From Paralithodes platypus (lineage: Eukaryota; Arthropoda; Malacostraca; Decapoda; Lithodidae), in assembly GCA_032716605.1 (NCBI GenBank), contig CM064571.1:16620280-16684279 (forward strand): a DNA stretch of 64,000 nucleotides. The letters run 5' to 3'. Each line of letters starts with the position of its first letter. Position 1 is the first letter of the stretch. The position numbers were made by a program, and so were the translations under genes. The notes beneath the pieces are model-generated. The model was not told the origin of the DNA. It was given only the letters and a program-made list of their open reading frames with translations, and ran no database searches. Shown here in pieces: positions 33,401 through 44,400 of this stretch.

Positions 33401-33529
33401 CTCTCGTAAATCCGGCCCCCTCCAAGCTAGGTGGATTAACTTCTCGGCTGGATTATGTCGCCCCATAAACTAATGTCCACTTCACACCTTTAAAATGAGA
33501 GGGATAAGCCGGGACAGCTGACGGTGTTG

Positions 33530-33534
33530 TGGCC

Positions 33535-33568
<34 letters not shown>

Positions 33569-33690
33569 AGAGAATAGGGTATAGTGTGTGTGTGTGTGAG
33601 AGAGAGAGTGACAGTGAGAGAAAGTGAGTGAGAGCGAGAAATGTATTGATAGATAGATATACAGATACAAGAGAGAGAAAGAGCGAGAGC
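33530..33690. repeat. (GA)n / (GT)n low-complexity block
   Basis: GA-rich on the plus strand with a GTGTGTGTGTG core near 33585. Confidence 0.9.
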
Positions 33691-33694
33691 CGGC

Positions 33695-34300
33695 ACGAGC
33701 ACGGTCTATAGGAAGTTGGAGCCGTAAACATCGATATTTAACAGAAATACAAAAGTTATGTGAGTTTGTGATAGGTAGAAAGTTTGCTGAATATGATATT
33801 ATACATTACATTTTATACTGTACCGTACATGCGCTACAACCATAACTCCGTTGGCAATTCTACTTAAGGGGAGATGGGTCGCTTTTCTGGTCCCTTTTCT
33901 CCCTCGTGTTTAGCCCCATTAGTTTTTGAGATTTTAAGACGTTCGGCCCATTATTAAGGCGATATTAACACTTCGCCCCATTTCATTGTCAATTTTAAGA
34001 CCTTTCATGCCATTTAGGTGTCGAGCGATAGCGAGCCTGTTATTTTAAAAGTACTTGGCCTTCGGCCGGGACATTTTTCTACCGAAAAATGTACACATTT
34101 ATCTTGAAAGGGGGTCTAGAGGGTGTTTGCCTAAGCTTGATGGGGATCTAGCGAGGAAACTAAAAAAAAATAAATAAAAAATAAAAATAAAAAATAAAAT
34201 AATAATAATGAATTAATAGACCAACAAAACCAGCCACTGCCCCCTTAATATCAATGTCTACAGCTCCAACTTCCTTATAACCCGAAACTTGCGAATTTCT
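33695..34300 (+). mobile_element. Fam-K element interrupted by Fam-G
   Basis: The left end is GGTCTATAGGAAGTTGGAGC plus CGTAAACATCGATATTTAAC. The right end resumes after 34248 with TATCAATGTCTACAGCTCCA and ACTTCCTTATAACCCGAAAC. The Fam-G copy fills the TTAA that lies in TTTAATATCGATG of intact Fam-K. Confidence 0.7.
33864..34248 (+). mobile_element. Fam-G element nested in Fam-K
   Basis: TTAAGGGGAGATGGGTCG ... GCCACTGCCCCCTTAA. Part of the sequence before the core is deleted (GGTGTCGAGCGATAGCGAGCC). A-rich spacer at 34165-34205. Confidence 0.9.
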
Positions 34301-34615
34301 GGTTACAAGGAAGTTCAAGTATTTACCATTCGACATTTAACTGAAATACGAGTAAATGTATGTATTCTAATTTGTCAAGCCCTCTATTTTTTTATCTTTG
34401 ATCTCATCTAATTTTCTACCTTTTTTACTTCCCTTCCCTTTTTCTGTTCTTTTCCTTTTCTGTGTTTTTGTTCTTCTTTGGGGTCAAGTGACAGAGCAAG
34501 AAAAGGGAAAACACAAAACACAACATAAAACTAAGCCCAATATTCATAATAAATATCGATGCTTATGGCTCCAACTTCCTTAATGCCCGAAACTCGCGAG
34601 TGGTTAATTGTTGAG
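34290..34615 (+). mobile_element. Second Fam-K copy containing a retroposon fragment
   Basis: The left end is ACTTGCGAATTTCTGGTTAC and AAGGAAGTTCAAGT; the right end is AATATCGATGCTTATGGCTC and CTCGCGAGTGGTTAATT. In between, 34385-34540 carries TTTTTCTGTTCTTTTCC and GACAGAGCAAGAAAAGGGAA, related to 55112-55160. Confidence 0.55.
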
Positions 34616-34789
34616 CCGATGCGAATTCCGCTATCACAGTGTATGGATAAACTTGTGAATTAAACGTCAATAGTATTTTAATTGTGGGGGAAACGGGAGA
34701 ATGGTCCAAGATAAACAGGCTTTGTGGGTCCTGTTTATTGTTTGTTGTTTATCGTGTTGTTTGGCGGACACCGGGCCATAACAAGGATA

Positions 34790-34975
<186 letters not shown>

Positions 34976-34994
34976 ACATAGAGTTACATAATTA

Positions 34995-35097
34995 TGTACA
35001 TTGACTGCGCAAAACTTGAGGTTCCTTCTAGGCAGTCCGGACTTAATGCTAACATAGAATTTGCTACAAAGTGGAAGGTAAGGATAGCAAAGCAGAG
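34995..35097 (+). repeat. Dispersed repeat, GCAGTCCGGACTTAAT type, copy 2
   Basis: Matches 11455-11570; ends in a GA repeat. Confidence 0.6.
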
Positions 35098-35117
35098 AGA
35101 GAGAGAGAGAGAGAGAG

Positions 35118-35336
35118 AATACCTATAGAATGGATTACCTAATAATGTCATTGAGTGAAGTACAGGTACTGTTGAAACTTTCAAAGTTCGACTAGATAAA
35201 TATCTCGCTTTTAACCCCGACTTTACAGCGTTCACACACGAATAGAACCACTTGAATGTCCTACTGTTACCTTTTTCCAGTTACATCAGCCTCGTAAGGA
35301 TTAATTTATCTGTTCCTTGTTTTCCTTTGTTATTCT
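35118..35336 (+). pseudogene. CR1-like LINE 3' end, 5'-truncated
   Basis: Conceptual translation gives NNVIE, VETFKVRLDKYLAFN and PDFTAFTHE, with a stop at 35242-35244. This aligns with the C-terminus NVIDCITVDSFKLRLDKYLA / SNPRLTAFVNE of the element at 51491. About 90 bp of 3' sequence ends TTATTCTATG, like the ATTCTRTG octamer of CR1 elements. Only the last 45 or so codons remain. Confidence 0.65.
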
Positions 35337-35419
35337 ATGAGAGAGAGTGAGAGTGAGTGAGACAGTGGGGGTAGAGAGATTATGAGAGTGGAATGCAATA
35401 ATGATAAGAGAAAATGTGT

Positions 35420-35429
35420 GTGTGATTGT

Positions 35430-35490
<61 letters not shown>
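35420..35490. repeat. (GT)n microsatellite
   Basis: About 70 bp of GT, followed by CGCGCGCG. Confidence 0.97.
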
Positions 35491-35496
<6 letters not shown>

Positions 35497-35698
35497 CGCG
35501 AGTGTGGTGAATGAAAGGAGTTGAGTAAAATATGAGAGAGAGAGAGAGTACAAGAGGAAATGAATTTATATAAGGGAAATGACTAAGCAGGTTGACAGCA
35601 GACCAACAAGGGAGAGTTATTGATATTATTCCCTTCATTATATATTCGGGGTTCAGTCATTTATAGTTGCCCTTGTCCGGATGGTTTCTTAGTAGCCT

Positions 35699-35975
<277 letters not shown>

Positions 35976-36067
35976 AGTCCCCCGAGGGTGGTAAAGGAGG
36001 TGCCAATTCCCAGCATGGGGTCCATGCCCCCCCTGCCGGGAGAACAAATTCACAAGCAGCAAACCAA

Positions 36068-36880
36068 CCTCAGTCCATTTTGACCAGTTTTGTGTCAGAT
36101 TGTATTCTCCCTGTATTGATTTATGTTTTTGTTTATTAGTCGAGCTGTTATAATGGTATCTTGTTTACATGAATGGATTTATATTAGATTTTAGTGATTA
36201 TATTGTGTGGGTGTATATATATATTTTGTTTTCTTCTAAGCTTATCTCGGTCTGTTATTAGTTTATTTCACATTTTATTATCTCGGTTTTTATTTCTGTT
36301 GTTATCTATTAGTGGAGCATTCATTATGGTGTTTTATTTGCATGAAGGGTTTTATTATAGATTTTATGGTTTATATATATTCTGTCTAAGCTAATTTCAG
36401 TCTATTTTGACGAGTTTTATGTTAGCATTTATTCTCCTTGTATTAGTTTATGTTTTGTTTTTGGTATTTATCGAGCAGTTATCATGTTGTTTTATTTACA
36501 TGTAGGGTTTTATGTCAGCGAGAGAATGACTACGAGGGTGTACGAGAGCGAGGTGGAAGGACAGAGAGGGAGAGGTAGACCGAAGGAGAGGTGGAAGGAT
36601 GGAGTGAGGAAGTATATGAACGAAGGCGGTGCTGGTTGGGGTGAGGGGCGTCGACTGACTGGGGACAGAGGTGCGTGGGGGCGGTTCGTTCGTGGCCACT
36701 CCTTCGGGGATCACGGCGTCGGGCAATAGATAGATAGATAGTTTTTCTAAACTTGTCTAAGACTATTTGAATCAGTTTTATGTCAGATTAAATTCTTCCT
36801 CTATTGATTTATGCTTGTATTTATTAGTCGAGCAGTTAATATGGTGTTTTATTTGCATGGAAGGTTGTATATTATATATT
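36068..36880 (+). repeat. Degenerate ~150-bp tandem repeat interrupted by a LINE end
   Basis: Recurrent blocks CAGTCTATTTTGA, TTCTCCTTGTATTAGTTTAT, TTAGTCGAGCAGTTA and GGTGTTTTATTTGCATG occur from about 36077, 36248, 36401 and (after the insertion) 36762. Spacing is 136-171 bp once the LINE fragment is discounted. Confidence 0.6.
36517..36741 (+). pseudogene. RTE-like LINE 3' end, 5'-truncated
   Basis: Only the last 68 codons: ERMTTRVYESEVEGQRGRGR, PKERWKDGVRKYMNEGGAGW and GRFVRGHSFGDHGVGQ, with the stop inside the (ATAG)n tail. Colinear with the C-termini of the copies at 45029 and 49951. There is almost no 3' UTR, and the tail is a tetranucleotide repeat. Confidence 0.85.
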
Positions 36881-36962
36881 TATATTGAATTGAGCCGAAC
36901 AGTCAAAATGGGGTCGAATTGGGCCAGCAATTGAGTTGAGTAATTGAGCTGGGCTAATATTA

Positions 36963-37175
36963 AGCCGGTATCACACGAGAGCGCTGTTTCCCTCAACATT
37001 TATCCTCAATACTGGTCTGTCAACTTATGAGGTAAACATTTATTATATTTCAGTTACCTAAATTCATCTATTATCAGTCTAGTTTCCGAAACCAGTGCTA
37101 AATTTTCTATAAATGTTGCCAGAAAAATATCGGTCATCGAATGTTGACTATAAAAGCGCTCGTGTGATACCGGCT
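36963..37175. mobile_element. Fam-H (Harbinger-like MITE)
   Basis: TTA-AGCCGGTATCACACGAGAGC ... GCTCGTGTGATACCGGCT-TTA. 213 bp, TTA duplicates at 36960-36962 and 37176-37178. Confidence 0.85.
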
Positions 37176-37339
37176 TTAGACTGAGTACTCTGAGAGGCTC
37201 GACTGGGCATAATTGTGTCTATAAATTCAATCGGAAGAATTTTCCCGAACTGTCGAATTGGGAGAAATAGTAATTGTCAAATTTAAGTAAACCTTCGAAT
37301 TGGGCCGAGGAGTCACATTTATCTGAGTAAACAAATTCG

Positions 37340-37368
37340 TTTTTTTTTTTTTTTTTTTTTTTTTTTTT
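37340..37368. repeat. Poly(T) run
   Basis: 29 or so T. Confidence 0.95.
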
Positions 37369-37479
37369 CTAGTAAAGGAATTATTCTATTTGGTCAGAGT
37401 GGTCTAATTACTATTCTCCTGGATTACCTAGATGTGTGTGAATTTGCATTTTGCTTTTGCGTGTTCATTGTTTTCTGTT

Positions 37480-37632
37480 GTGTTGTCCCTATTCTAGCTC
37501 TGTCTTGAATCCCCCCCCCCCCCCCAAAAAAAAAAAAAAAAAAAACACAGAAAAAGAAAAAGTGGAAAAAAGGGAAAAGGAAAATAAAACAAATAGGAAA
37601 AGTGGGGATTGGGCCTGAGTTTATAGAATAGA

Positions 37633-37676
<44 letters not shown>

Positions 37677-37678
37677 GT
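37480..37678 (+). repeat. GATA-tailed retroposon 3' end
   Basis: TAGCTCTGTCTTGAAT, then a C-run and A-run, then AGTGGGGATTGGGCCTGAGT and (ATAG)n. The same motifs end the insertion at 55057-55422 on the other strand (GCTCTGTCTTGAGTCGG, ATGGGGATTGGGCCTGAGC). Confidence 0.65.
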
Positions 37679-37882
37679 CTAATTTGGCCAAGTAGTTGAA
37701 GCATGTCGAACAGACAAATGAGGCCGAGAGTCACTGTGCCAAGAGTCAGGCTGGAGAGATATTCACATGACCGAAGCCGAGCAGCAACAATTTCGAGAAT
37801 CAATCCCGGGCCAGTAGAAATACAAGTCCAGTGCTATGGCACACCTTCCCGATGGCAGAACTCATGGCAGGATGGCAAAACT

Positions 37883-38245
37883 AATAAGAGGATGGCCTAT
37901 ATATTTATGTATTAACTTTATTTTCTAGGTTCCTTGCTAGACCTCCATCAAGCTTAAACAAAAAACACCCCCTAGACCCCCTTTCAAGATAAATTTGTAC
38001 ATTTTTCGGTAGAAAATTTTCCCGGCCGAAGGCCGTTTCCTTCTAAAATTACAGGCAGGCTATCACTCGCCAGGAAAAATCGATAACTAAATGCCACGAA
38101 AGGTCTTAATATTGACCAAAAAATGGGGCGAAAAGTCTCAAAATCGCTAAACTAACAGAACGAACGTCTTAACATATCATAAATAACGGGGCTAAACACG
38201 ATGGAGAAGGGGGTCCCTAAAAAGCGTGTAGTACCTGCCCCTTAT
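37883..38245 (-). mobile_element. Fam-G element, ends decayed
   Basis: TAATAAGAGGATGG at the left corresponds to TTAAGGGGAGATGG; the right end is GTACCTGCCCCTTA. The core is altered (GGCAGGCTATCACTCGCC). Confidence 0.78.
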
Positions 38246-38359
38246 ATATAACTGATGGCAGGATGGTGTTGTAACTGATGGCAGAAGTGATGGCAGGGCA
38301 GGCGGCACAGCGGGGCCCCACACCTCCTACCCCACCACTCGCTCATTTACATATAGATC

Positions 38360-38876
38360 GAGCACTGAGAGAGAGAGAGAGAGAGGTTGTGTCTGTGTGT
38401 GAGTGAGTGAGTGAGTGAGTGTCTGTGTGTGTGTGTGTGAGGGAGTGAGTGAGGGAGTGTGTGAGTGTGTGTTAGGGGGGGGGGTGTATGAGAGGTATAA
38501 GTGAGAGATATAGAACATGTTTATATACAGTATATACAGATTGATAGAGAAAGGATATAGTGTTAGAGAGGGGAGAGGGGGGGTGTGAGTGTGTGTGTGT
38601 GTGTGGATGTGTGTCAGATATATGTGAGAGATAAAGAAAAAATATATAGATATATAGTTAGAGAGTGAGAATGAAAGTGTGAGTGAGTTATAAGTGCGAG
38701 ACCAATTGTTTGTATATAAATAGATAGAGATAGAGAAAATTGATAGCTTGGTATAAGAGAGAGAGAGAGAGAAGGAGAGTGTGTGTGTGAGAGTGAGAAT
38801 AAACGTGTGCGAGAGGTTTCAGTGAGAGATTGAGAATTTTGTATATATACACTGATAGATAGAGAGAATAGAGATA

Positions 38877-38941
<65 letters not shown>

Positions 38942-39062
38942 TGAGAGCGAGAATATAGACAGAGAGAGAGAGACCGGGCGAGGAATTAATAGTGCAAGAG
39001 ATCAGATGAAAGAAAACGGAGTGTGGGTTGTCCGAGTGTGTGTGTGTGTGGGGGGGGGGGGG
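38360..39062. repeat. GA/GT low-complexity region
   Basis: Continuous mixture of GAGA, GTGT and GAGT repeats with a 60-bp pure GA block at 38880-38935 and a G-run at 39051-39062. Confidence 0.93.
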
Positions 39063-39077
39063 TCTGGGTGTCGGCTT

Positions 39078-39340
39078 TTATTTGATTGTCTGAATGGTTG
39101 GATATCTGATTGCCTTTGTAGCTGATTGTATGTCTGATCGCATGGGTATCTGATTGGTTGTAGGCTTGATTGGCCGTGTACCTGATTGTTTAGGTATCTG
39201 ATTGTATGATTGATTTTCTGGGTACCTGATTGGTTTGTGTCTGATTGCGTGTGATGGATAGAATGTCGTGGTCATACTCGTGTCTGGTTGTGTGTCTGAT
39301 TGGCTATGTCTAATTGTCTGAATGTCTGATAGGTTACATG
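39078..39340. repeat. Degenerate TCTGATTG tandem repeat
   Basis: TATCTGATTG/TGTCTGATTG-like motifs recur every 17-25 bp. The 65-codon minus-strand frame is its translation. Confidence 0.6.
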
Positions 39341-39790
39341 GCTTTAGAACAAGACTGTCTGTGTTTGTGTGTGTTATTCACTTGCTTGTTCGTCAAGGGG
39401 AATCCACGCAATGCGAGCTAAGCTCATTATTATCGCGCCTCCTTAACTGGGAATGTATTGCGTGAAATGCATGTTAAGTGTTTATGTATCGTTGGAATGG
39501 CTGTGGATGTGTGTGTAGTCTGTATTTTAGCCAATTGGCGACATCTGGAAACGAAGGCTTAGGGTTAATCTGTACGGTACCATTCTCACTACGGTACCAG
39601 TCTCACCCGAAGGCTTAGGTTGACCAGTAGCTTAGGTTGACCAATACGATACCCATCTCACCTTGTAACCGATCACCAACCCCAGATGGGACGTCACAAC
39701 TTCGTCCACTTATACCAGGTTCCTATTTATACTGCTAGGTGAACAGAGGCTACACCGTTAGGAGACTTGCCCAAATGTCTCTTCCCCGCC
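39341..39790. other. No recognised feature
   Basis: Contains short direct repeats (CGAAGGCTTAGGTTGACCA, TACGGTACCA near 39565-39640) but no family match. Confidence 0.5.
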
Positions 39791-39799
39791 CGGGTCTTG

Positions 39800-39962
39800 T
39801 TTCTGTATGTGTGTGTATGTGGCCGTGTGTGTGAGTATGTGACCGTGTGTGTGTCTGTGTATGTATGTGTGCGTGTGTGTGTAGCCGTGTGTATGTGTCT
39901 GCCTTATGTGTATATGTGTGTGTGTTGTGTGTGTGCCGCTGAGTGTGTGTGTGTGTGGTGTG

Positions 39963-40032
<70 letters not shown>

Positions 40033-40065
40033 CCCTTATGTGTACGTATGTGTTTATGTGTGTAT
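39800..40065. repeat. (GT)n degenerate microsatellite
   Basis: GT with GTATGTGTGTG and CCGTGTGTG interruptions; pure from 39955. Confidence 0.95.
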
Positions 40066-40448
40066 ATTTCACTGCCATAGCCCCATTAGTCCCACCATGG
40101 TCGTTTGGTCTGGGTCATTAGTTGCACCCCAACAATTATAGGACCTGCCTGGAATAATTCGGGTGTTGGCAGATCGTAATTGGCCGTAAAATGTCCCTGG
40201 TCACCTATATCGTCATGACCACCTATACTCTAGTTTTGTCCAGCTGATGGTAAATTGAATCTCTTATTAGCTGATTTCTCGATACTTGATGGAGAAATAT
40301 GAAACTACTATGGCTGTGCGTCGTATTAATGCCAAGTTTTCATAATTAACAGCATATTTCGCTACAAAATATACCTTATAACTGAGTAACCAAGATAAAA
40401 ACATGACAAATTACCCTCAGCTGGAAAAAAATAGACTATAGATTATCC

Positions 40449-40890
40449 ACCAGGTTGTTTTGTTGTTGTTCCCCAGGCTGCCTGGCCGAACAGCCCCAAG
40501 GTTCCGAGCAAGGCCAAGGCCATAATCGAGCGCCCCCACAAAACCCTCCTTGCTTACCACTAATATAGCCCGGGTGACCTAAGCCACTCCATGGCGGGGA
40601 GCTGAGGAGGGTGCCGAAACGCCCAGGAAACCAAAGCCCCACCCAAGGCCCTGTGCCCCTCAGCAATTATGAAGGGAAAGTTGAGGGGCAAAGGAAAAAT
40701 GTGACGCTTTGACTCCCAATCTCCCAACCTTTAGGTTGGCAGTAGAGAGGTCAATCCACGGAAGAGACGCCGTCACTTGAGATCTAGAAAATATATAAGT
40801 AAAAGGAACAGTCAGAGTAAGCTATGGGTATGGCAGAGATCGCTCAGCTCTCACTCTGATAGACCAACCCATCATCACCATCCACCAGGT
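40449..40890 (-). repeat. Retroposon with (AAC)n tail, copy 2
   Basis: Same unit as 7538-7965: GTTGTTCCCCAGGCTGCC at the left (tail on the minus strand), CCATGGCGGGGAGCTGAGG, and ATGGGTATGGCAGAGATCGC near the right end. It has an extra AACCTTTAGGTTGGCAG segment absent from copy 1. Confidence 0.65.
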
Positions 40891-40914
40891 TCATTCGTAT
40901 TACTGTTATTATTT

Positions 40915-41072
40915 TCATTATCTATATTGTGTTCATCATCATCATCATCATGCCGTCATATATCACATATAACCATCACCCTTTTCTTATCAGTAGTACC
41001 ATCATCTATATCGTTCTTATCAGCATCACTATCATCATCATTAATATCATCATTATTATTAGCATCATTCCG
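40915..41072. repeat. ATC-rich degenerate trinucleotide patch
   Basis: TCATCATCATCATC and ATCATTATTATTAGC; continues in weaker form at 41475-41545 beyond the Fam-B element, so Fam-B inserted into it. Confidence 0.75.
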
Positions 41073-41471
41073 TTAAAGGGGCGTCACCGTTTTTTTTTTT
41101 TTTTTTATCTTTCTCTCCTTTTCTCTCTTTCCCTGGCTTGTATCCATTCGGCCCCATCAGCCAACTGTTTGAAGACGTTTATCCTCATTCAGGTGTCGAT
41201 TTCGTCCTGGCGAGCCATAGCGAGCCAGCATTGTATGGAGAAATCCGGCTTCGCCGGAGAAATTTTTCTATCGAAAAATGTACAAATTTAGCTTGCTGAA
41301 CAAAACTAAATACATATATGCTGGCTCGCTACCGCTCGCCAGGAAAATATTGACACCTGGATGGGGATAAATGTCTTAAAACAGTAGGCTGAATGGGGCT
41401 GAATGTATACAACCCAGAGAGAGAGAGAGAGAGTGAGAAAGAGAGAAAACAACGCGGTGGGCCCCCATTAA
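41073..41471. mobile_element. Fam-B foldback element, complete
   Basis: TTAAAGGGGCGTCACCG ... CGGTGGGCCCCCATTAA with duplicated TTAA. The left arm (TTGTATCCATTCGGCCCC, ACGTTTATCCTCATTCAGGTG, GGCGAGCCATAGCGAGCC) is repeated inverted on the right (GGCTCGCTACCGCTCGCC, GATGGGGATAAATGTC, GGGGCTGAATGTATACAA). The centre is CGGCTTCGCCGG plus TTTTTCTATCGAAAAA. Confidence 0.85.
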
Positions 41472-41626
41472 CTGTCATCACCATTTCCTATATCAGTAAA
41501 TGTCATCATCACCACCACCACCATAATCATCATCATCACCATATTATGTTGAATGATAAATAGCGGTACTGATACGGTGTTGCTAATTGTATATGTATAT
41601 TGTCACTGTACTAAGTCCTAAAGTAT

Positions 41627-41988
41627 TTAAGGAGATGTTATGATATTTGTTTGGTCTATCTCTTCATTCAATCATGTATGTTTTAGTTTCCTTGCTAGGT
41701 CTCCATTAAGCTTTTAAAAATACCCCCCCCCGTCAAGATAAATGTGTACATTTTTCGGTAGAAACATTTCCCGGCCGAAGGCCGATTCCTTTTAAAATTA
41801 CAGACTCGCTATCGCTCGCCCGGTAAAAATTGATACCTAAATGGCACGACAAAAAAATAAAGAAACAAAAATTAGTGAAAGGCTTTAACATTTTCAAACT
41901 AATGATGTGAACATCTTAAAATCTCTTAACTAATTGGGCTAATCATGAGGGAGAAGGTGGTCCAGAAAAACCTAATACCTCCCCTTAT
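41627..41988 (-). mobile_element. Fam-G element
   Basis: TTAAGGAGATGTTATGAT ... AATACCTCCCCTTAT, with core GACTCGCTATCGCTCGCC. Confidence 0.82.
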
Positions 41989-42151
41989 AGGAACGTAAGG
42001 TGTAATAAAAGTTGGACTCGCACCTTTGAGTACACCTATCTCATTTGAATATTGATTGGGTAGGAGGAGGGGCGTCTCCCTTTGTTAGCTGTAGGAAACA
42101 ATATCAATAAGTATCTGTGTCTTTCGTAGTGATGGAGTTCGTGGTATTGTA

Positions 42152-42490
42152 TTAAGGGGAGATTTTTAGTTTGGTCTCTAGATATCCGTCAAGCTTAAGA
42201 TTACACCCCCTTGAGCCCCTTTCAAGATAAATTTGTACATTTTTCGGTAGAAAAATGTCCCGGCTGAAAGCCGGTTCCTCTTAAAAAACAGGCTCGCTAT
42301 CGCTCGCCAGGATAAAATCGACACCTAAATGGCACGAAAGGTCTTAAAATTAACAGAAATGGGTCGACAGTTCTTAAAATCGTCAAAATAATATGGCGAA
42401 CGTCTTAAAATTAGAAAAGCAATGGGGCTAAACATGAGGGAGAAAGGAGCCAAGAAAAAAAAATCCCTCAAGGTGGATATCTCCCCTTAA
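42152..42490 (-). mobile_element. Fam-G element
   Basis: TTAAGGGGAGATTTTTAG ... GGATATCTCCCCTTAA, intact core. Confidence 0.92.
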
Positions 42491-42662
42491 TTAAAAAAAA
42501 AAAATGTAAAACTTGCAAACAAAGTGAAACCAACACTGGGACAAAGACGATAATAAAGTCCAAACAACATGTCAATTAAATCACTATGTGGAAATAACGC
42601 TTATATTACTAAACGAACACATTCCACCACATAGGGTGTACATTAATTACTACATGAGCAAG

Positions 42663-43001
42663 TTAAGGGGGAGATGTCCACTTGTGGGATTTTTTTTTCT
42701 TGACTCCTTTCTCCCTCATCATTAGCCCCATTGTTTTTCTAATTTTAAAACGTTCGCCCCATTATTTTGACGATTTTAAGAACTTTCAACCCATTTCTGT
42801 CAATTTTAAGACCTTTCGTGCCATTAAGGTGTCGATTTTATCCTGGCGAGCGATAGCGAGCCTGTAGCTTAAAAGGAACCGGCTTTCAGCCGGGACATTT
42901 TTCTACCGAAAAATGTACAAATTTATCTTGAAAGGGGCTCAAGGGGGTGTAATCTTAAGCTCGAAGGATATCTAGGAACCAAACTAAAAGCCTCCCCTTA
43001 A
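42663..43001 (+). mobile_element. Fam-G element
   Basis: TTAAGGGGGAGATGTCCACTT ... AAAGCCTCCCCTTAA, intact core. Oriented towards 42152-42490, forming an inverted pair. Confidence 0.92.
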
Positions 43002-43015
43002 TAAAAAAGTTATAC

Positions 43016-43017
<2 letters not shown>

Positions 43018-43101
<84 letters not shown>
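43018..43101. repeat. (CT)n microsatellite
   Basis: About 80 bp of CT. Confidence 0.98.
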
Positions 43102-43103
<2 letters not shown>

Positions 43104-43172
43104 TTCAACTTTCCTTTTCTATCGGATATGCCATTGCTACTAGAATTAAGTCTTGACCACCTCGTTTGGATC

Positions 43173-43509
43173 TTAAGGGGAGATGTCCACTTGAGGGATT
43201 ATTTTCTTGACTCCTTTCTCCCTCATGTTTAGCCCCATTTCTTGTGAGATTTAAAGACGCTTGCCCCATTAGTTTGGCGATTTTAAGAACCCTCGCCCCA
43301 TTTCTGTCAATTTTAAGACCATTCGTGCCATTAAGGTGTCGAATTTTTCCTGGCGAGTTATAGCGAGCCTGTAATTTAAGGGGAACCGGCCTTCGGCCGG
43401 GAAATTTTTCTATCGAAAAATTTACAAATTTATCTTGAAAGGGAGTCAAGGGGGGTGTAATTTCAAGCTTGATGGAAGTCTAGCGAACTAACTAAAAACC
43501 TCTCCTTAA
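43173..43509 (+). mobile_element. Fam-G element
   Basis: TTAAGGGGAGATGTCCACTT ... AAAACCTCTCCTTAA; core GGCGAGTTATAGCGAGCC. Its closing TTAA opens another, broken copy. Confidence 0.9.
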
Positions 43510-43538
43510 GGGGAGGTATTTAGTTTGTTCCCTACGTT
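43506..43538 (-). mobile_element. Fam-G 33-bp terminal stub
   Basis: TTAAGGGGAGGTATTTAG plus TTTGTTCCCTA matches the start of a copy in reverse orientation, then stops abruptly in unrelated sequence. It is a deletion remnant in the same TTAA-sharing arrangement as 4216. Confidence 0.75.
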
Positions 43539-43649
43539 CAAACTATTGAACTTCTACATAAACCAAATATCACGTATACAGTATAATATTATCTCCTTCC
43601 CCTACCATCACACACCGGATTACTCTACGTACAGGTTGTATGCCATTGG

Positions 43650-44168
43650 TGTATAATCAAACTAACCTACTCTTCCCCACACATATATAGTATTAGCCTC
43701 GTATCCCCTTCGTCTGAAACAAACAAATAGGCTCGTACGCCAGCCTAACAATCCGTATCCCCCTGCTATAAACAACACAAGCCCGTCTCCCTTTGGTGTA
43801 TAAACAAACTAACCATCTCATACACAAACATAATAGCCTTGAATCCCCTTCATATAAAACAAACAAATAGGCTCGTACACCATACTACACCTGCCTAACA
43901 ACCCATATCCGCTTCCTATAAACAACACAATCCCGTCTCCCTTGGCGTATAAACAAACTAACAATATCATATAAAACAAACAAATAGGCTCGTACACCAT
44001 ACTACACCTGCCTAACAACCCGTATCCGCTTCCTATAAACAACACAATCCCGTCTCCCTTGGCGTATAAACAAACTAACAATCTCATATAAAACAAACTA
44101 ATAGGCTCGTCCACAATCCTAACAACCCCGTATCCCCTTCCTATAAACAACACAACCCCGTATCCCAC
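43650..44168. repeat. 117-bp tandem repeat, about 4 copies
   Basis: Unit contains AACAAATAGGCTCGTACACC, CTTCCTATAAACAACACAA and CCCGTCTCCCTTGGCGTATA. The two central copies are almost identical. The period is 39 codons, so a 117-codon minus-strand frame stays open, but its composition gives no family match. Confidence 0.85.
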
Positions 44169-44189
44169 CATGTAAACAAAGTATTAATC

Positions 44190-44400
44190 AGAAGGCAAGA
44201 TGGCGGCCGTGTGCAGACGTCGGTGGTCGGGTATGGTAATGAGGCGGCCAGAGGTGTAAAATCTCCCGCTGGCCCCAACACCTTAGAACAGGCCCCTGAT
44301 GAAGTGTTTGTGGCGGGCTTTTCTCCTCCACTCGATGCTCTTTTGTTTTCGTCTGGCGCGCGAATGATTCCCTCCTTATTGCACCCTTTAGGCATTCAAT
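44190..44400 (+). promoter_or_regulatory. CpG-containing patch with AAGATGGCGGC (YY1-like) motif
   Basis: GCAAGATGGCGGCCG near 44196 in a locally GC-rich stretch with GGCGCGCG near 44356. Similar in character to 11160-11345 but not obviously homologous beyond the motif. Frames on both strands are open for 70-80 codons without recognisable protein. Confidence 0.3.

Noticed and set aside
43105..43449. 114-codon minus-strand frame containing VLKIAKLMGQASLNLTRNGA
   Set aside because: Lies wholly in a Fam-G copy. The same peptide-like string recurs at 60182-60460 and 19883-20074 because the element modules repeat, and stops interrupt most copies.
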